64,000 nucleotides of DNA from Trichosphaerium sp. ATCC 40318 (Eukaryota; Discosea; Flabellinia; Trichosidae), in contig JALMLS010000195.1 of the NCBI GenBank assembly GCA_038496445.1, forward strand, positions 1 through 64,000, written 5' to 3'. Positions 12,660 to 25,044 of the stretch are shown piece after piece; the stretch's first letter is position 1, and every line of letters begins with the position of its first letter. The notes under the pieces are model-generated. The model had not been told where the DNA came from. It did not search any database and worked only from the letters and a program-made list of their open reading frames with translations. Made by a program: the position numbers and the translations under genes.

Positions 12660-15600
12660 TTAAGCACTTGCGGAAAAAAAATCTTGGGCATCTCGTGCTG
12701 TGATACCAAGAAAGAATAAAAGAGTACCAAGCGACTCTTGGTTTATTCTATAAAAAAGAAGATACAGGTTACTACTAAGCTACGAAAACTGAAAAAAAAT
12801 ATGAAGTTGTCATTCTGTTTTCTTTGTGAGTGATTGATTTACACAATGTGTTTTTGAGAAAATGTAGAAGAAAGCATGGGTGATTACTTGGAGATTTAAC
12901 GCCCAGTTTTGCAAAAGTTTTTATACGCTTACCTGTATTTAGCTATCTCTTGAACGTGTTTTTTAGCGTTATAAGCAACACCAAGACCTGCTTTAGCAAG
13001 CATAGGTAAATCATTCGCGCCATCGCCAATAGCTATGACTTGAGGCAAAGGAATACCTTCATCCTAAAAAGAATAAGAGTTAAAAACAACTCCAAACACT
13101 GCACGAGTTATAAAAACTACACGGTGTATCACGTTATGGTTACTATTTCATCACGTGATAAAAGACAAAAAAGATAAATCAAAAAACTCGTTGCATAAAC
13201 ACAGTAGTCAATAGTGAGTCATGTTTCATGCAGTTTGTGGAATAGAGTCCAAAATGTGCTTTGTTTTTTTCTTATCATGACCCATCTTATGAATTGATCC
13301 GAAAATGCACCAAAATAAAGCCTGTACAGTACCTTTGCGATTTGTGACAGAAGCTCTTCTTTCTTTTTGGAGTCAACAATCATTCCCGTTACCTCACCAG
13401 TAAGAATACCATCAACAACTTCAAGTTGGTTGGCAAACGCGTAGTCCAAGCTCTAAAAAAATAAGCAAATCACCCGGCCGCTGTGTACGAGATTTTGTTT
13501 GTTTGGAACAATTTGTCTTTTTTGAAACAGAGAATCAGAAACAATACGTACCAACTCATCCTTAACGTGCTTTATAATATCAGTAAACCCTCCTGAAATT
13601 ACAGCCATTTTGTAACCAAGTTTTTTTAAAACACCGCATAAAAAGTGAGCTCTAAATAATACAATAAGAATAAACGTATGGTATAATACGCTTTTGGATA
13701 TGGATAAAAAAAGTTACGAAACAAGTTAGGAACCAACAAAATCAAAGCCAAAAAAAACTTTTTATCACGTGATTTTTGTAACGTGATTTAAAAAACGTGC
13801 CCATCTGAGTATACCAAGTTTGATACTATCTCTCCGAATATTGCCTCTGTCTGACCCTTCAACATACGTACTCTCTTACGGAGACAAAGTTCAAAGTCTA
13901 GCTCTCCATTCATAGCTCTAGTAGGCGTTATTATCTTTTTTTGGGTGAGAAAGAAGGCAAGATTTTTTGTATTTTTAGCAACAGCTAGCGCTGTATTCTT
14001 TTCGGTAAAACATAGCGCTACCTCTTTGTTATCTCTTTAACTTCATCATAGACACCGGCATGCCTGGCCATTTCGTTAATGCACTACAGCAAAATGTTAA
14101 AAACGTGGCGATGTAAGTTTATAACACTACCTCTTGTTGAATGAGTGTTGAGTCCATATCAAATACAATTAATCTACGAACACTTCTGATCAAGTTGTTA
14201 GGTTGCAAGGATATATCGGTTTCATTGGCTTTGCCTAAAGGTGTTACAAAAAAATCTCATGCAATAGTTCGTACTGATAGTGAGCAATCCAGAGCTTAGC
14301 TCATCATATTTTGTAGGATCGAGCAACAGATACATGGCTAAGCATCGCGTTTCTGAATCAAAAAAATTAGCTTGGTGTTTCTGCTCTTTCTTACCTTTTC
14401 CTTGCTCGAAAGGCACCACACTTGTTATACAACCACCTAAGCGACAATTAAGTATTATTTTCAACAGTCTTGTACCTTGTGATGTTACTGCAGAAGCGAT
14501 GTTATTTAGAATAGAAATATCGACTTTAGGCGTGATAGTTAGTACATAGTCGCTACCGCTCTTTGCAGTAACAGCACTACATTTCACATTCTTGATAGCT
14601 GTAATAGCAGCGACCAAATCAGAGACTTTCGTATCACTGGTCTATTTGATGAGAGTCAGTAACATAGCGCGACAAGTGTGAAAACAGTACCTCTACAATT
14701 GCGAATGAAATAGCGCACATTTCATCTAAAGTGTCAAATGCCAAATCAACAATCTTTGATTTAGAAGCAGCAATCTCTTTAAATACTCCAGTAACTTCTT
14801 CACTGGATTTACAAGCAACGGATACATATTTACCCGTTGCAGACAAAGGGTATGTAGCAGCGACATTGGAATCTTGGAGTGACTGACTCGTGTATCCAAA
14901 TACTTGAGATAAGTAAGAAATGTCGACTTGAGACATCGAATCTACGTTCTCATTGAATGCACTTAGAGACTTTGTGGTGATTGCTAAAGTTTTAAGTTAA
15001 CTAAATGTGAATCAAATTCTAAAACGTACATAGACCAATCATTGGCAATGCAGTGCTATCAGCACCTAAACGACTTGTTAGAAGAAGGGTTCAGAGTGGT
15101 TCTTGGGTTTGGCGTACCTATTGTAACAATTTGATTTTCGTCTACCCCTTGCTCATCAGTTTGAGACTTACAATACGTTTTGACTTGAGCCAAGCCACTA
15201 ATAGGACCTTGTAAATTACCTGTAATAGAACATTGTAAGCATAGATATTGAAACGTAACTCATACCTGTCAACACGCCATCTGATACTTCAAGTGTATTA
15301 CAGAACACGGCGTCAATGCCCAACAAGCCAGCAACGTGTTTTGCGAGGAATGAAAACCCGTCTGTGACGATGTACGCACGAACTCTAATTGCTAATTAGC
15401 TCGAAGATAAGTACGAAATAATGGGAGTACCCAAGTTGTTTCAAGTTTTGGCATAGCGTCTCAGCACCGCTAGATAATTTTGTGTTTTTAAGAATCGTAT
15501 CAATTTGATCTTTTGTTAGACCCTGGCTCGCGTTAGTAGCTTTAAAACTATTGTAGTTACCTTCAATAGAGACGCTCTATTCGAGATGTTTGCCTTACGT

Positions 15601-16810
15601 TCATCTTCGGTACATCCTTGGAGAGGTATAGCGAGCATCTAGAAACCGAAATTTTGAGAAAAAAAATGTAGCGTGTCAAAATTTGAAATGTTTAATTTGT
15701 TAATTAACTTCAAACAGAATTTCTAAATTACGTACCTTATCCTCTACGCCTAATACCTTGGCTGCTTCCTCACAAAATTTTGTGTCTGTTAAAGTTCCTT
15801 CTACACCAGAAAAGAAAACCTAGTTCGTAGTTTAATACAGAAAAAACATGAAGAAGAACGGATACAAGAGCTTTGTTAATGACATACTACGCGCTTATAT
15901 GATCTTGCGAGGCCCTGTTGTTGTAGTATCGTATCTACATCGTATTTTAAACCTATAGGAGATATAAGGATAAGAACACATAAGTGCGATAACGAGGGAG
16001 AAGTTAATTAATGTTAATTAAGAATGTGCTTTAAGTTTATACGTAAACTTAATTACCTGTGTTAAACAGCTCCTTTTTGAGCTCCGTCATTAGTTTTGTA
16101 TTATCAAAGAGTGTCTTTGGTATGCTCATAAATATATCACAACCATTAGCGCTATCGGTAAGGTTCACAATCTTATCACATTAACAAAACATAGATATAA
16201 ATAATAAAAAAATAAGAACCTTAGAAATCTGTATTCCACTCTTTTTGAGCGTCTCAAGCATATCATTGAAGAATGAAACATCAAAACTTGTAGATTTTAG
16301 TATTGTAAGCACGTGCGGAACCTAAGGCGGGAAATTAGAGCGGACGTTAAAGCGTCAAAAACACAAGAATTTTCAACTGAGAAAAACACGAATTGCCCGG
16401 TTTACAAAGTCTGTGCGCGTACGCTGTCGCTCACGGCATCTGTTGAAGTGTCTATTTGTTTGTATTCTACGAGAATTTAATAAAAAGACATTTTGACGAC
16501 CTGTCGTACCAATAGTTACTCCAGATAGCTCTGGTGACTCAATTATATCGTTAAGAGCGGATAGTGTAGTGTTTTCTAGAACAAAACTTCCACATGACGC
16601 TTCATGCAAGTTTACGAGCTTTGCATCGCTATTGGCGTTACAATAGGACTTTGTGACTTTATCCGTACTGACACACCAAACCGGCGTCGGAGAACGCGTT
16701 TGTGAGTTTAGAAAACACGCATTGGGGTGTTTGGCACCTATTCCGTATAAACCGCAAGTAAATGGGTATTAAGGAAAGTACCAAAAGCTTAGGTTGATAC
16801 GAGAAGCCAT
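12660..16810 (-). CDS. Tandem-duplicated phosphoserine phosphatase (ACT2-HAD)x2; first HAD domain degenerate
   Basis: At least 18 exons from ATG 16810-16808 to TAA 12662-12660, about 800 residues. The C-terminal half is a full SerB with two ACT-like segments and then a HAD phosphatase. It has nucleophile motif FDMDSTLIQQE (exon 14234-14131), SGGF, the K-region, and GDGANDLPML (exon 13063-12933). This half should hydrolyse L-phosphoserine to serine, the last step of serine synthesis. The N-terminal half has the same order (two ACT-like segments, HAD), but the motif reads FSGVEGT (nucleophile Asp to Gly, second Asp to Glu), TDGF replaces SGGF, and GADSTALPM replaces GDGxxD. It is therefore predicted dead, perhaps regulatory or a dimer partner. 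Last nine exons, all closing in phase: 14395-14436, 14275-14352, 14131-14234, 14022-14083, 13801-13917, 13552-13651, 13333-13452, 12933-13063, 12660-12747. Intron 13652-13800 has a GC donor. Confidence 0.85.
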
Positions 16811-16936
16811 AGAAATATAGTCACAAGCGGGAACAGGTATCTAAACGACAAAAAACGAGTGACTTAGTGAATTGTGGCTTAAAATCGACAAAAAAAAAAG
16901 TGTATCTTTTCAAAATTGTTTTATTCGTCCTCATGG

Positions 16937-18307
16937 TTAAGGATCTTCTTCAAAATCAATGACGTCTTCCTCATCATATCTATCAACTTCTTGTAGAGTG
17001 ATGTCACTGAGCACTTGGTTTAGTGCATAAGCGACATGGTCACTGTCTTGTATTGCCAAAAGATTTGTAATCTTTGATGAACTCCAATATTCCATTATAT
17101 TCCGCTCTTTCGCTTCGGGATATGTAAATAGTTTTTCTTTGATTAGAGTCTGTAGTATCTTAGCATTTAATGAGTTTAGCGAATCAAATCCTTGTGCTTT
17201 ATGAATAGCCTTAGCTGCTTTTGGCATATCATTCAAACTATCAATGTGATATTTAAGGTTGTTATGATCTACAAAATTGCAGGACCAAGCTACTGTATCA
17301 TCCAAGTTTACAACTTGATGTGGTGCGCCAGCTGGTATATACATAAACTCACCTGGTTTTAGTACAGCATCGTAAATAGTAGCTTTTTCCAAATCAGGAA
17401 ACTTCTCGAGATCGGGAGAAAATAGATCAACTTTGAAGAATCCGTAATCGACATACGATGCTCTCTTGTCTATTTCTGTTGGATACAAATACCTTCCAGT
17501 ACTGTGCTTAGTAACTCTCCAATGTTTTCTTCCTTCAAGGAGAGCCATTCCGAACTGTGTCATACGTGAATCAACATGAAGTCTAGTCAGAGTACTTTTT
17601 GGACCAATAAACAAAGAAGGATGAGCTTCTGCTCTCATTTTCTTTACCGTATATCCATACCTATTCCTATAACTACCTGATGCATTATTCACTGCTTCTT
17701 TATAATCAGGGTCACTATCAAGTACTTCTATAACTCTATCTAGAAGCTCATATGTGAGCTGAAAATCAGCATAAAAATATTTTGGCATTTTAATCTTGTT
17801 GAACAAAGCAGGACAAAGACAAGACATAGCAGTGTCGTGTAGGTATAACTGTCTTCCACCTGCAACTGATAGTATCTTCTGAGTTGCTATCAACTGTTCT
17901 ACAGTTTCTATGTTGAGTTCTTCTAGATCTGCGTCGATCAATGCTCCCCACTCGTTTCCGACTGTTTCTTCTGCGTAGTATTTAACGTCAACGTCGTTGT
18001 CGTTGCACTCAGTCATTAATGGTCTATGACCACATTCAGTTTCTATGAACTGTAGAGGAGTTTGACCAGTTTCCTTTCCGATCTCTGGTATAGCGTTCCT
18101 TATGATCACTGGAATACCTTCGGAAGCCCATTTCTCTTGGAATTCCGCAAAACTAACCTCATTTGCGTCTATTACGGGTATTTTTTGGATTATTTGCGCG
18201 TTTCCGGTATAGACGCAGCTAATAAGTACTACTAGTAGCGTTGCAACGCGTAGAAAAGGGTTTCTAAGGTTGCAAAAAATCATGCGCAAGTTGCAGTACA
18301 AAAACAA
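16937..18307 (-). CDS. Secreted or lumenal JmjC/cupin-8 domain protein
   Basis: Intronless ORF of 456 residues. A hydrophobic segment at about residues 16-36 (LRVATLLVVLISCVYTG) is a signal peptide or anchor, so the protein probably enters the ER. Residues about 40-340 form a cupin-8/JmjC fold. An iron-binding HxD lies in LTRLHVDSRMTQ, followed by the GAPHQVVNL strand with the distal His. Enzymes of this class are Fe(II)/2-oxoglutarate dioxygenases that hydroxylate protein side chains. The substrate cannot be inferred. The C-terminal 25 residues are acidic (DRYDEEDVIDFEEDP), which could act in retention. It diverges head to head from the ammonium transporter. The lack of introns is unusual here. 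Confidence 0.85.
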   Translation of the reverse strand: MFLYCNLRMIFCNLRNPFLRVATLLVVLISCVYTGNAQIIQKIPVIDANEVSFAEFQEKWASEGIPVIIRNAIPEIGKETGQTPLQFIETECGHRPLMTECNDNDVDVKYYAEETVGNEWGALIDADLEELNIETVEQLIATQKILSVAGGRQLYLHDTAMSCLCPALFNKIKMPKYFYADFQLTYELLDRVIEVLDSDPDYKEAVNNASGSYRNRYGYTVKKMRAEAHPSLFIGPKSTLTRLHVDSRMTQFGMALLEGRKHWRVTKHSTGRYLYPTEIDKRASYVDYGFFKVDLFSPDLEKFPDLEKATIYDAVLKPGEFMYIPAGAPHQVVNLDDTVAWSCNFVDHNNLKYHIDSLNDMPKAAKAIHKAQGFDSLNSLNAKILQTLIKEKLFTYPEAKERNIMEYWSSSKITNLLAIQDSDHVAYALNQVLSDITLQEVDRYDEEDVIDFEEDP

Positions 18308-18802
18308 ACTTTATCTACGCGTTAAGTTGTTGCTGAAGCTTAACGATACTGCCGTTTTTCGACAAAGCTTTGTAGACTTTAGTTTCTCATGTTTGGACAT
18401 GTTTTGATCAAATACTAGTTTTATTTTTTTCAACAAAACCCCAAACTACTTTCAAACGCCATCAATCATATTATCTACGCGAAACTAACGTTCGTATGCC
18501 ATTTATCACAACATTTTATTTTCGTTTATTACAACTTCTTTTAACATGAACATACTTACATGTATCACTCATACAACTCGTTACGCCAAATATGTCACTT
18601 ATAGTAACGTCAGGTATATTTTACGACTAAGAATGGCTTAACTTTTCGCACTACTTTTTAAACGTTAAAACCATTACAACTCAGCGTGGATAACGCGTAC
18701 GCACCGCTCTTAATAATTGTTTACTACAAAAGCGGATAAACGCACAATTATTCCACTAATAGCGATCAGCACCATTAAATTACGCTCGTCAGACCTTCCA
18801 CG
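18308..18802. promoter_or_regulatory. Divergent promoter region between cupin-8 gene and ammonium transporter
   Basis: 495 bp between two head-to-head start codons, so it must carry both promoters. AT-rich. I see no TATA element I would trust. The TCACGTGA palindrome frequent elsewhere is absent here. Confidence 0.45.
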
Positions 18803-20808
18803 ATGCTTATGAGTGGAAATTCAACTGTTGAATGTGTTAGTCCAGGAGATACTTCATGGGTAGCTACAGCAACTGTTCTCGTGCTTGGTATGATGCCTGG
18901 GCTCGCTCTCTTCGAAGCAGGCCTCCTGAGGTCTAAAAACAGCGTCAGCATCTCTCTTCAAGTCATGGGCGGTTTGTCAGTATTGAGCACCATGTGGTAC
19001 TTGTTTGGCTTTTCTCTTACATTCGGACCTGACCAGGCACGTGATAAACCATAATTTCACCAAAAAATAACTGGGGTTATGAGCGGGAACCACAAAACAA
19101 CAAGAAAAATTTTTGCTGATAAAATGTAGGCCGGATTGATTGGAAATCATAAACATTTCTTGTTCCTTAACTTATCACATACAAAGTGTTTATCTCAATA
19201 CGCACCGACTATACCAGGTGAATTATTTGGAGCGTTTCAGATGATGTTCGCTGCCATCACGCCATTGTTGATGACAGGTATGATGACAAACAACTCTTTT
19301 TTGAAGACACTTGTTTTTTAACTTTAATTGTTATGTAGGTGCTTATGCTGAACGCCTAAAGTTTAAGTCATTCATGATATTCACGATATTATGGGAGATT
19401 ATAGTGTACTATCCACTAGCTCATTGGATATGGGGACACAAGTACACAACAACAAAACCCCAAAAAATCGCTAACAATTTCGTAAAATAGTGGCTGGTTG
19501 CATCGTATGCATGCGTTGGATTTTGCCGGAGGTATTGTCATCCATACAAGTGCTGGAGCAGGTATAAATATAGTCAAAGTTATAAGTCAAACTAACCAAA
19601 AGATTAGGAGCATTCATTTCGGCACTAGGTTCATAAAATTAAGTGAGATGTTATTTCTAACATTTTTGTAGTTCTTGGTAAACGTGAAGGGTTTCATATT
19701 CACCACGGAGAATTTCCACCTAGTAACTTACCTCTTGCCACTGTTGGAGCAGCTTTGTTGTGGATTGGCTGGGTAATTAAGCGAATTTTTATGACGTATG
19801 TTTTCTTATGACTCTTTCTTTAGTTTGGATTCAACGCTGGAAGCGCATTGAGTTCTGGAAGCTTAGCTGCAAGAACAATTGTCAATACTCAAATAGCTGG
19901 AGCAATGTCAGGGTCAGTATGGTTATTAATATCGACACTTCAAGGAAATCCATCTCTGGTTAGTGTACTGAATGGTGTTGTTGGCGGATTAGCTGGTAAA
20001 CTCTTTTTACCTCTTTCACGTGACTTTTTGTTTAATAACTTTGTTAAAGGCATTACGCCATGTTCTGGATATGTATCAAACCAGAGTGCAAGTGTCATTG
20101 GCTTGATACTTGGACTTGGTTCGTTTTTTGCTGTTTGGCTCATTAAAGGTATGGCATATCTTAACTTGTTGTTCGCTGAGATTTTTTACTTTAGGAAAGC
20201 TTCATATAGATGACGCTCTGGATGTTTCCAGTGTTCATGGTATAACAGGAGTTATTGGTAGTATCGCTATCGGTTTCGTTGCATCAAAGAAGATCAATCC
20301 TGGTATAGTTCATGGTGGATGGATAGACGGTACCATCTTTTAAGTTGAATTTTTTGGTTTTGTTGTTGCTTATGCTGAAGTCTTCTTTGAAGCCTTCGAT
20401 TGTTTGCGTTCGTGAGAATCTTACTTTGTGTTTGTAGGTTATCCGTCTTTGATTGGCGTTCAGCTTCTGGCTGTTGGTGTAGCTGCTGCTTGGTCTGCTG
20501 TGTGGACTATTTTAATATTGCTTGTTTTGAAGCATACAATTGGATTGAAAAAGGATCATGAGCATGGATTAGATAAGATTGAGCATAAAGAAAGCGCTTA
20601 TGATATTTTACAAACATGGCAAAGTGAAATCGATGGTGCTATAAATAACGTTGGTACGTCAATCTTTCTAACAAGCAACATTCTTTTTTTTTAAAATATA
20701 TTTTGGTTTGAGCCTTGGTTATTACCAGGACACTTGTAGTGACCATTCTAATTTTCTTATTTTAAAGATAAAGATATTGAAGTCATTGGAGTTGATAAGA
20801 ATATCTAG
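18803..20808 (+). CDS. Ammonium transporter (Amt/Mep/Rh family)
   Basis: Eleven exons give 446 residues with all phases closing: 18803-19036, 19130-19277, 19339-19441, 19491-19561, 19608-19628, 19672-19772, 19824-19995, 20050-20148, 20195-20329, 20438-20653, 20768-20808. Length and about eleven TM helices are normal for the family. The twin pore histidines are present, in HALDFAGGIVIH and in LDVSSVHGITG. Other family marks are the AFQMMFAAITP helix and the FGFNAGSAL motif. It imports ammonium or ammonia across the plasma membrane. The cytosolic tail is about 50 residues, Lys/His/Glu-rich. Odd points: exon 5 is only 21 nt, and intron 19037-19129 has a GC donor (GCACGT), required by frame. Confidence 0.93.
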
Positions 20809-21173
20809 AATAAGTTTCAAAGTCATATATGTATGTCTCGAAGTCTTCAACAAAAAAACAAAGTGTATAAAAAATATCATTGAATAAAACAATATGTATA
20901 CAACAACCTATGCAAAAAACCACCTCCCACACCAAAATAGATCATGAGCACTTGATAGAGAACAAAATGGAAATGAGAAAATGACTTAGCAAGCTGACTT
21001 AATACCAGGAATAGCGAAATCAATCACATGATTTTAAGCAGTTTGGAAGTAATTTCTAACCCCGCAGCGCTTTCTTGACAATACATTAATAGTGTACGTT
21101 TATTTCCAAAAGACTTTTCGTTAATATATAACTTTACGACAATAATTTACTTTTCGGTAAATTTGGCGTCTCC
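20809..21173. other. Intergenic between two plus-strand genes
   Basis: 365 bp of AT-rich DNA: 3' flank of the transporter and promoter side of the next gene. Nothing specific was recognised. Confidence 0.4.
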
Positions 21174-23486
21174 ATGATATCCACAAAACTAACAAGAGCG
21201 CAGGAAAGACTTATTTCTCTTCTTTTGGCTTTAATACAGCCTATTCCATCAGACTCCGAATTTATCGAACCACACGATGATTTTAATACCTCGATGTTTA
21301 TCACGTGGTATAGTACTTAGAGGATTGGCTATAATTAGTGCGTGTTGATCAGTTTTGGTTTTGTTTCGCCCTTTTTATTTTGTTTTCACAAGTACTGAAT
21401 TTGTTACAGTTATTTTTGGCTTGATTTCGCACGTGGAGTCCAGGGCATATGTCATAGAGCCGTTGGAAATACAAAATAGTAGTTTCCCCATATGGCCTCA
21501 AGAATACGAGGGGAATACGATACATTTCCGTCCTTTTGAAGGGCTAGTAGTTGAGAAGCATCATAACAACATATCTGGCAAGTTTGAAGTTTTTTTTTTC
21601 TTACAGTAGAAATGATTTTTCTGAATGTTGGCATGTTTAGGCAATATCGTTCTAATACGCCATTGTAAGGCGCCTTATGAACAAAAGTATAGACTTTTAC
21701 AATCTGAAGGCGCTATTGGTGTATTATGTGGCGTGTTAGGATTCCCAACGGACACACCTGGTGATGTATGCCAGCCTATTTAATCGCTAAGTTTAATTAT
21801 TTTGTTGTAGGAGATGTACGATGTAGACGGTTCTGATCGTTCTGATATCCACATACCCATAGCTACAGTCGTTATTAAAGATATAGACGCAGTATTAGAT
21901 GTAAAGGGATTTCTTAAAATACGACTAGAGACAGGTAACGTAATAATATGTTATTCCACGTGTTGAAAAACCAATATATTCTCAGAATCGAATAATTATA
22001 TGGATGCTTTGGAGTCTCCCTGGATGTGGGTGTGGCATTTTACGCTTCTCATTTTCCTATTTTGCAATACGGTATTAGGTTTGTACAGGTAAGAGATGTA
22101 CAGAAACGAATCTAATACTGCTTGAAGGCTGTATCAGCATTTATTGCTTGGAACGGGATGTAAGCTTACTGTTGGTTTATCTTGTGTGATACTATGCTTG
22201 GTTGCTATTTTCAGTACTACGAAAAAAAGTAATTTTATGGTGTTGTTAACACGTGCTAGCTATGTTTTTGAGCTTTGGAATCGATCCTTTGGGAGCACAC
22301 AAAGTTTACCACTACAGCTTTAAACGTGTAGTTTTTACTTTGCCTTTACCGCTTGTTCTTGCTCCTCTCTTTCTGATGGCTCTTTGGTGGTACGGATTGC
22401 TGTATGACCGTATTTGTAAGTTCTAATAGGCATAATTTATTGGGATCACTTAAAGTTCAAATCAATCCTGGGTTACTTCGTTTTAAGTGCGTTTTTTTTT
22501 TGAAGATATTCTTTTTTCTTTTTGAGGTTTCTTCTCTAACTTAATCAAGGTGGGCCTTTTATATTTGGATTACATTTCTTATAGCACAGCAAGTATTCTT
22601 TTCAATCCTAGAAGTGTTCTTCATCGTACGAAAACAAGTGCAACATCACAAGTTAACTTAATGAAGCTTCCTACATGGGCCAGGTTTTTTAGTCCTTCTA
22701 TTTATTTAGCTTCTTCTACATGCCTCCTCGGTTATTGTAGTTTAACACTATATCGTCTTCAAAAGCGCGTTAAAGATATACGCCAGAGAAACAAAGGAAC
22801 AGCAACAACGGAGTTGTTTTGGGTACGATGGATACATCGATATTATTTACATATCTGCTAGATCAAAGTACGACTTGGTTCAGTTATTCTGCTTTTACTA
22901 TGTATTTATGGTTTCTTCATTGGGTTTGCGTACGTATCGATGATCTAGTAATATCCTTATTTTATTCTTATGATAAAATGATAGAGTTGGTATGACACGT
23001 GGTGTAACATCAAGAATAATATTCTATTGGCTATTTTGGAATGTACTTCATGTGCTCATTTTGATACAACTCCTGGCATTGGCTCCTCCTAAGCGCAAGC
23101 AAACAAACTATGCTGATAGTCAATTCACATCAAGATCAAATCCAACAAGAACACGTATTTTTTTGAACACCAGGTAAGTAACAAGCCTCAAAACGCGGGG
23201 TTTTTTTTTTCTCACATTTTTTAGGCAACCTGATTTTGAAGATGACTCTTCGTCAAAAGAAGACTCTGTTGCTAAATCAGAACTTGATAGCAATCTATTC
23301 AAAACGGCTTTGGATGGTTTGGAGCCCAGAGATTCAATGACTTCTCTACAACGCAGTTTAAGTGCTCACAGTACTTGGAAATCAAGAAAATGGTGGAGTG
23401 TAAGAGCTATCAAAAAAAAAACAAGTGTAGATTGTATCCCTCAAAGAACAAAAAGTGCCAACAATATGTTAACTACAACAGTGTAG
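21174..23486 (+). CDS. PA-domain multi-spanning membrane protein
   Basis: Start ATG 21174. Exon 1 ends at 21351 or so before GTACTT, and joins in phase 1 to a TM-like segment (FRPFYFVFTSTEFVTVIFG). A lumenal protease-associated (PA) domain follows, with the typical pattern IVLIRHCKAPYEQKY, then GAIGVLCGVLG and HIPIATVVIKDIDA. After it come about six hydrophobic helices, near 22025-22090, 22150-22225, 22320-22400, 22690-22760, 22880-22935 and 23020-23085, and a long Ser-rich cytosolic tail ending at TAG 23486. A PA ectodomain with about seven spans suggests a sorting receptor or GPCR-like protein, which is inference. Intron 21578-21640 has a GC donor (GCAAGT). The junction near 22415-22560 is not fully resolved. 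Confidence 0.75.
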
Positions 23487-23644
23487 AATGTGTAAAAAAC
23501 CCTAGTAAACAAAATTGAAAGTCAAGACAACAAAAGATTGCAAGCAAACGTGCCAAGGCATCCACTAAACACAACTTAATCTAAATCAGTGAATACGCAA
23601 CGTCGTCATCTTCTAAAAAGCCTTAAAAAACTGTGTTCTGTATT

Positions 23645-24677
23645 ATGGGCCTCACATCTAGTAAATACAAGGCTTTTGGCCGACAATGGGCAAACCAAAA
23701 GACGATATTTATAGTTGGTTTAGATGCAGCTGGAAAAGTACACCTTACGCGCTAAAATAGTACTGACAATGTGTAGACAACTATTTTGAACAAAATGCAG
23801 GTACTTTGTATACAATGTAACGAAAATGTATTAAAATGCTGGAATACAAGATAGGGGAAGTTGTTAATACTATTCCCGCTCTTGGTTTAAATGTAGAGTC
23901 AGTTGTAACTAGCAATGTAAAAATTACTTCTTTTGATTGTACGGCACGCTAAAAACCACTGCTAAGAACTCAAAATCAGCTTTTGACGCGAATTAGGTAG
24001 TACAAATGGGGTAAAACGCTTAAACCTTTAGAACTAAACTCTTTCACTTATCACCGCTATAGATACACAGAACATACCGTATTCTATACGACGAAGGTAA
24101 ATATAGCTCTCCGCTAACGGTCGACTCAACAAAACTCCTTCTGTAGGTTGTGATGGTATTATTTTTGTTATTGATAGTAATGACACAAATGAAGAGCGTA
24201 TTGCTCAAATCAAAGAAGAATTAGAACATACTTACAAAACCCACGCCAAACTTGAAGAAATTCCTATTTTATTCTTTGCAAATAAACAAGGTACACATAG
24301 TTTCACTAGATATTATATCTTTCTTTTATAGTTTTAATATTAACGCATACACAATAGATCTTCCTGATGCAATGTCAGCACAAACAGTACGTTATGGGTT
24401 TTTTGTTTTGTTTTTTTGTTTTTTTTGTTTTTTTGTTTTTTTTTTGTTTTGTAATTGTTTTGTTAGGTCGTTGGTAAACTGGGTATAAATATGTGGCCTA
24501 CCAGTAGAAAATGGTATATGCAAGCATGTAGCGCAGAAACAGAACACGGATTGATGGAGGTGACGCTATTTAGTTGTTAATTAAACACTTTCCAACATTT
24601 TTTGATTTTTTGTTAATTACGTTTAGGGTCTGGAATGGCTTGCAAAAGCAATTAATGAAACTCAAACAACAAAATAA
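23645..24677 (+). CDS. Arf-like small GTPase with degenerate switch II (copy 1)
   Basis: ATG 23645 opens MGLTSSK, with Gly2 positioned for N-myristoylation. The P-loop GLDAAGKTT is split by an intron after GK. Then come the switch I region (IPALGLNVES), IIFVIDSND, the NKQDL nucleotide motif (also split by an intron), and a C-terminal MEGLEWLAKAINE helix ending at TAA 24677. Small exons with GTAC-type donors are joined by frame. Where Arf proteins have WDVGGQ, my splice gives FDCSTNG. The catalytic Gln and the two glycines are missing, and the segment is one residue short. The fold and nucleotide pocket look intact, so GTP binding without intrinsic hydrolysis is possible. A missed alternative exon boundary in 23945-24070 would change this. 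Confidence 0.78.
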
Positions 24678-25044
24678 TGGTCTACCATCCATTGTTACAA
24701 CAAATAAATGGTTGTTAATATACAATACATGTATCAAGCGTTGATAGCGTATTTGTTTTAGATAGCTTGCTGTGTTGTGTAGGTGTAGTACCACGAGTAT
24801 TCTCGGAGCGCCGCACTCCTCGCGTAGAATGGAGACAACACGTGATTCTTTTTGAAAATAGTGACCCTTATAATGAAGAATAGTTACAAGTGTAGATTAT
24901 ATCGCAAGACAAGCAAAAAACAACAACACTGTGATGTCACGTGTTATTACCTGAATACACCCAAACATCATGGCGGATAATTCACTACCGACGCTGAAAT
25001 AGATATAGGACAATGTTGCTTGTGTTTTAACAACAGTATACGTA
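24678..25044. other. Intergenic
   Basis: 3' flank of the Arf-like gene. CACGTG at about 24839 and 24939. No ORF with splice support. Confidence 0.35.

Noticed and set aside
14634-14936. Start of a separate gene at the ATG near 14936
   Set aside because: Upstream exons splice into it in phase, and the residues before the ATG continue the first HAD domain's C-terminus. One long gene explains the data better.
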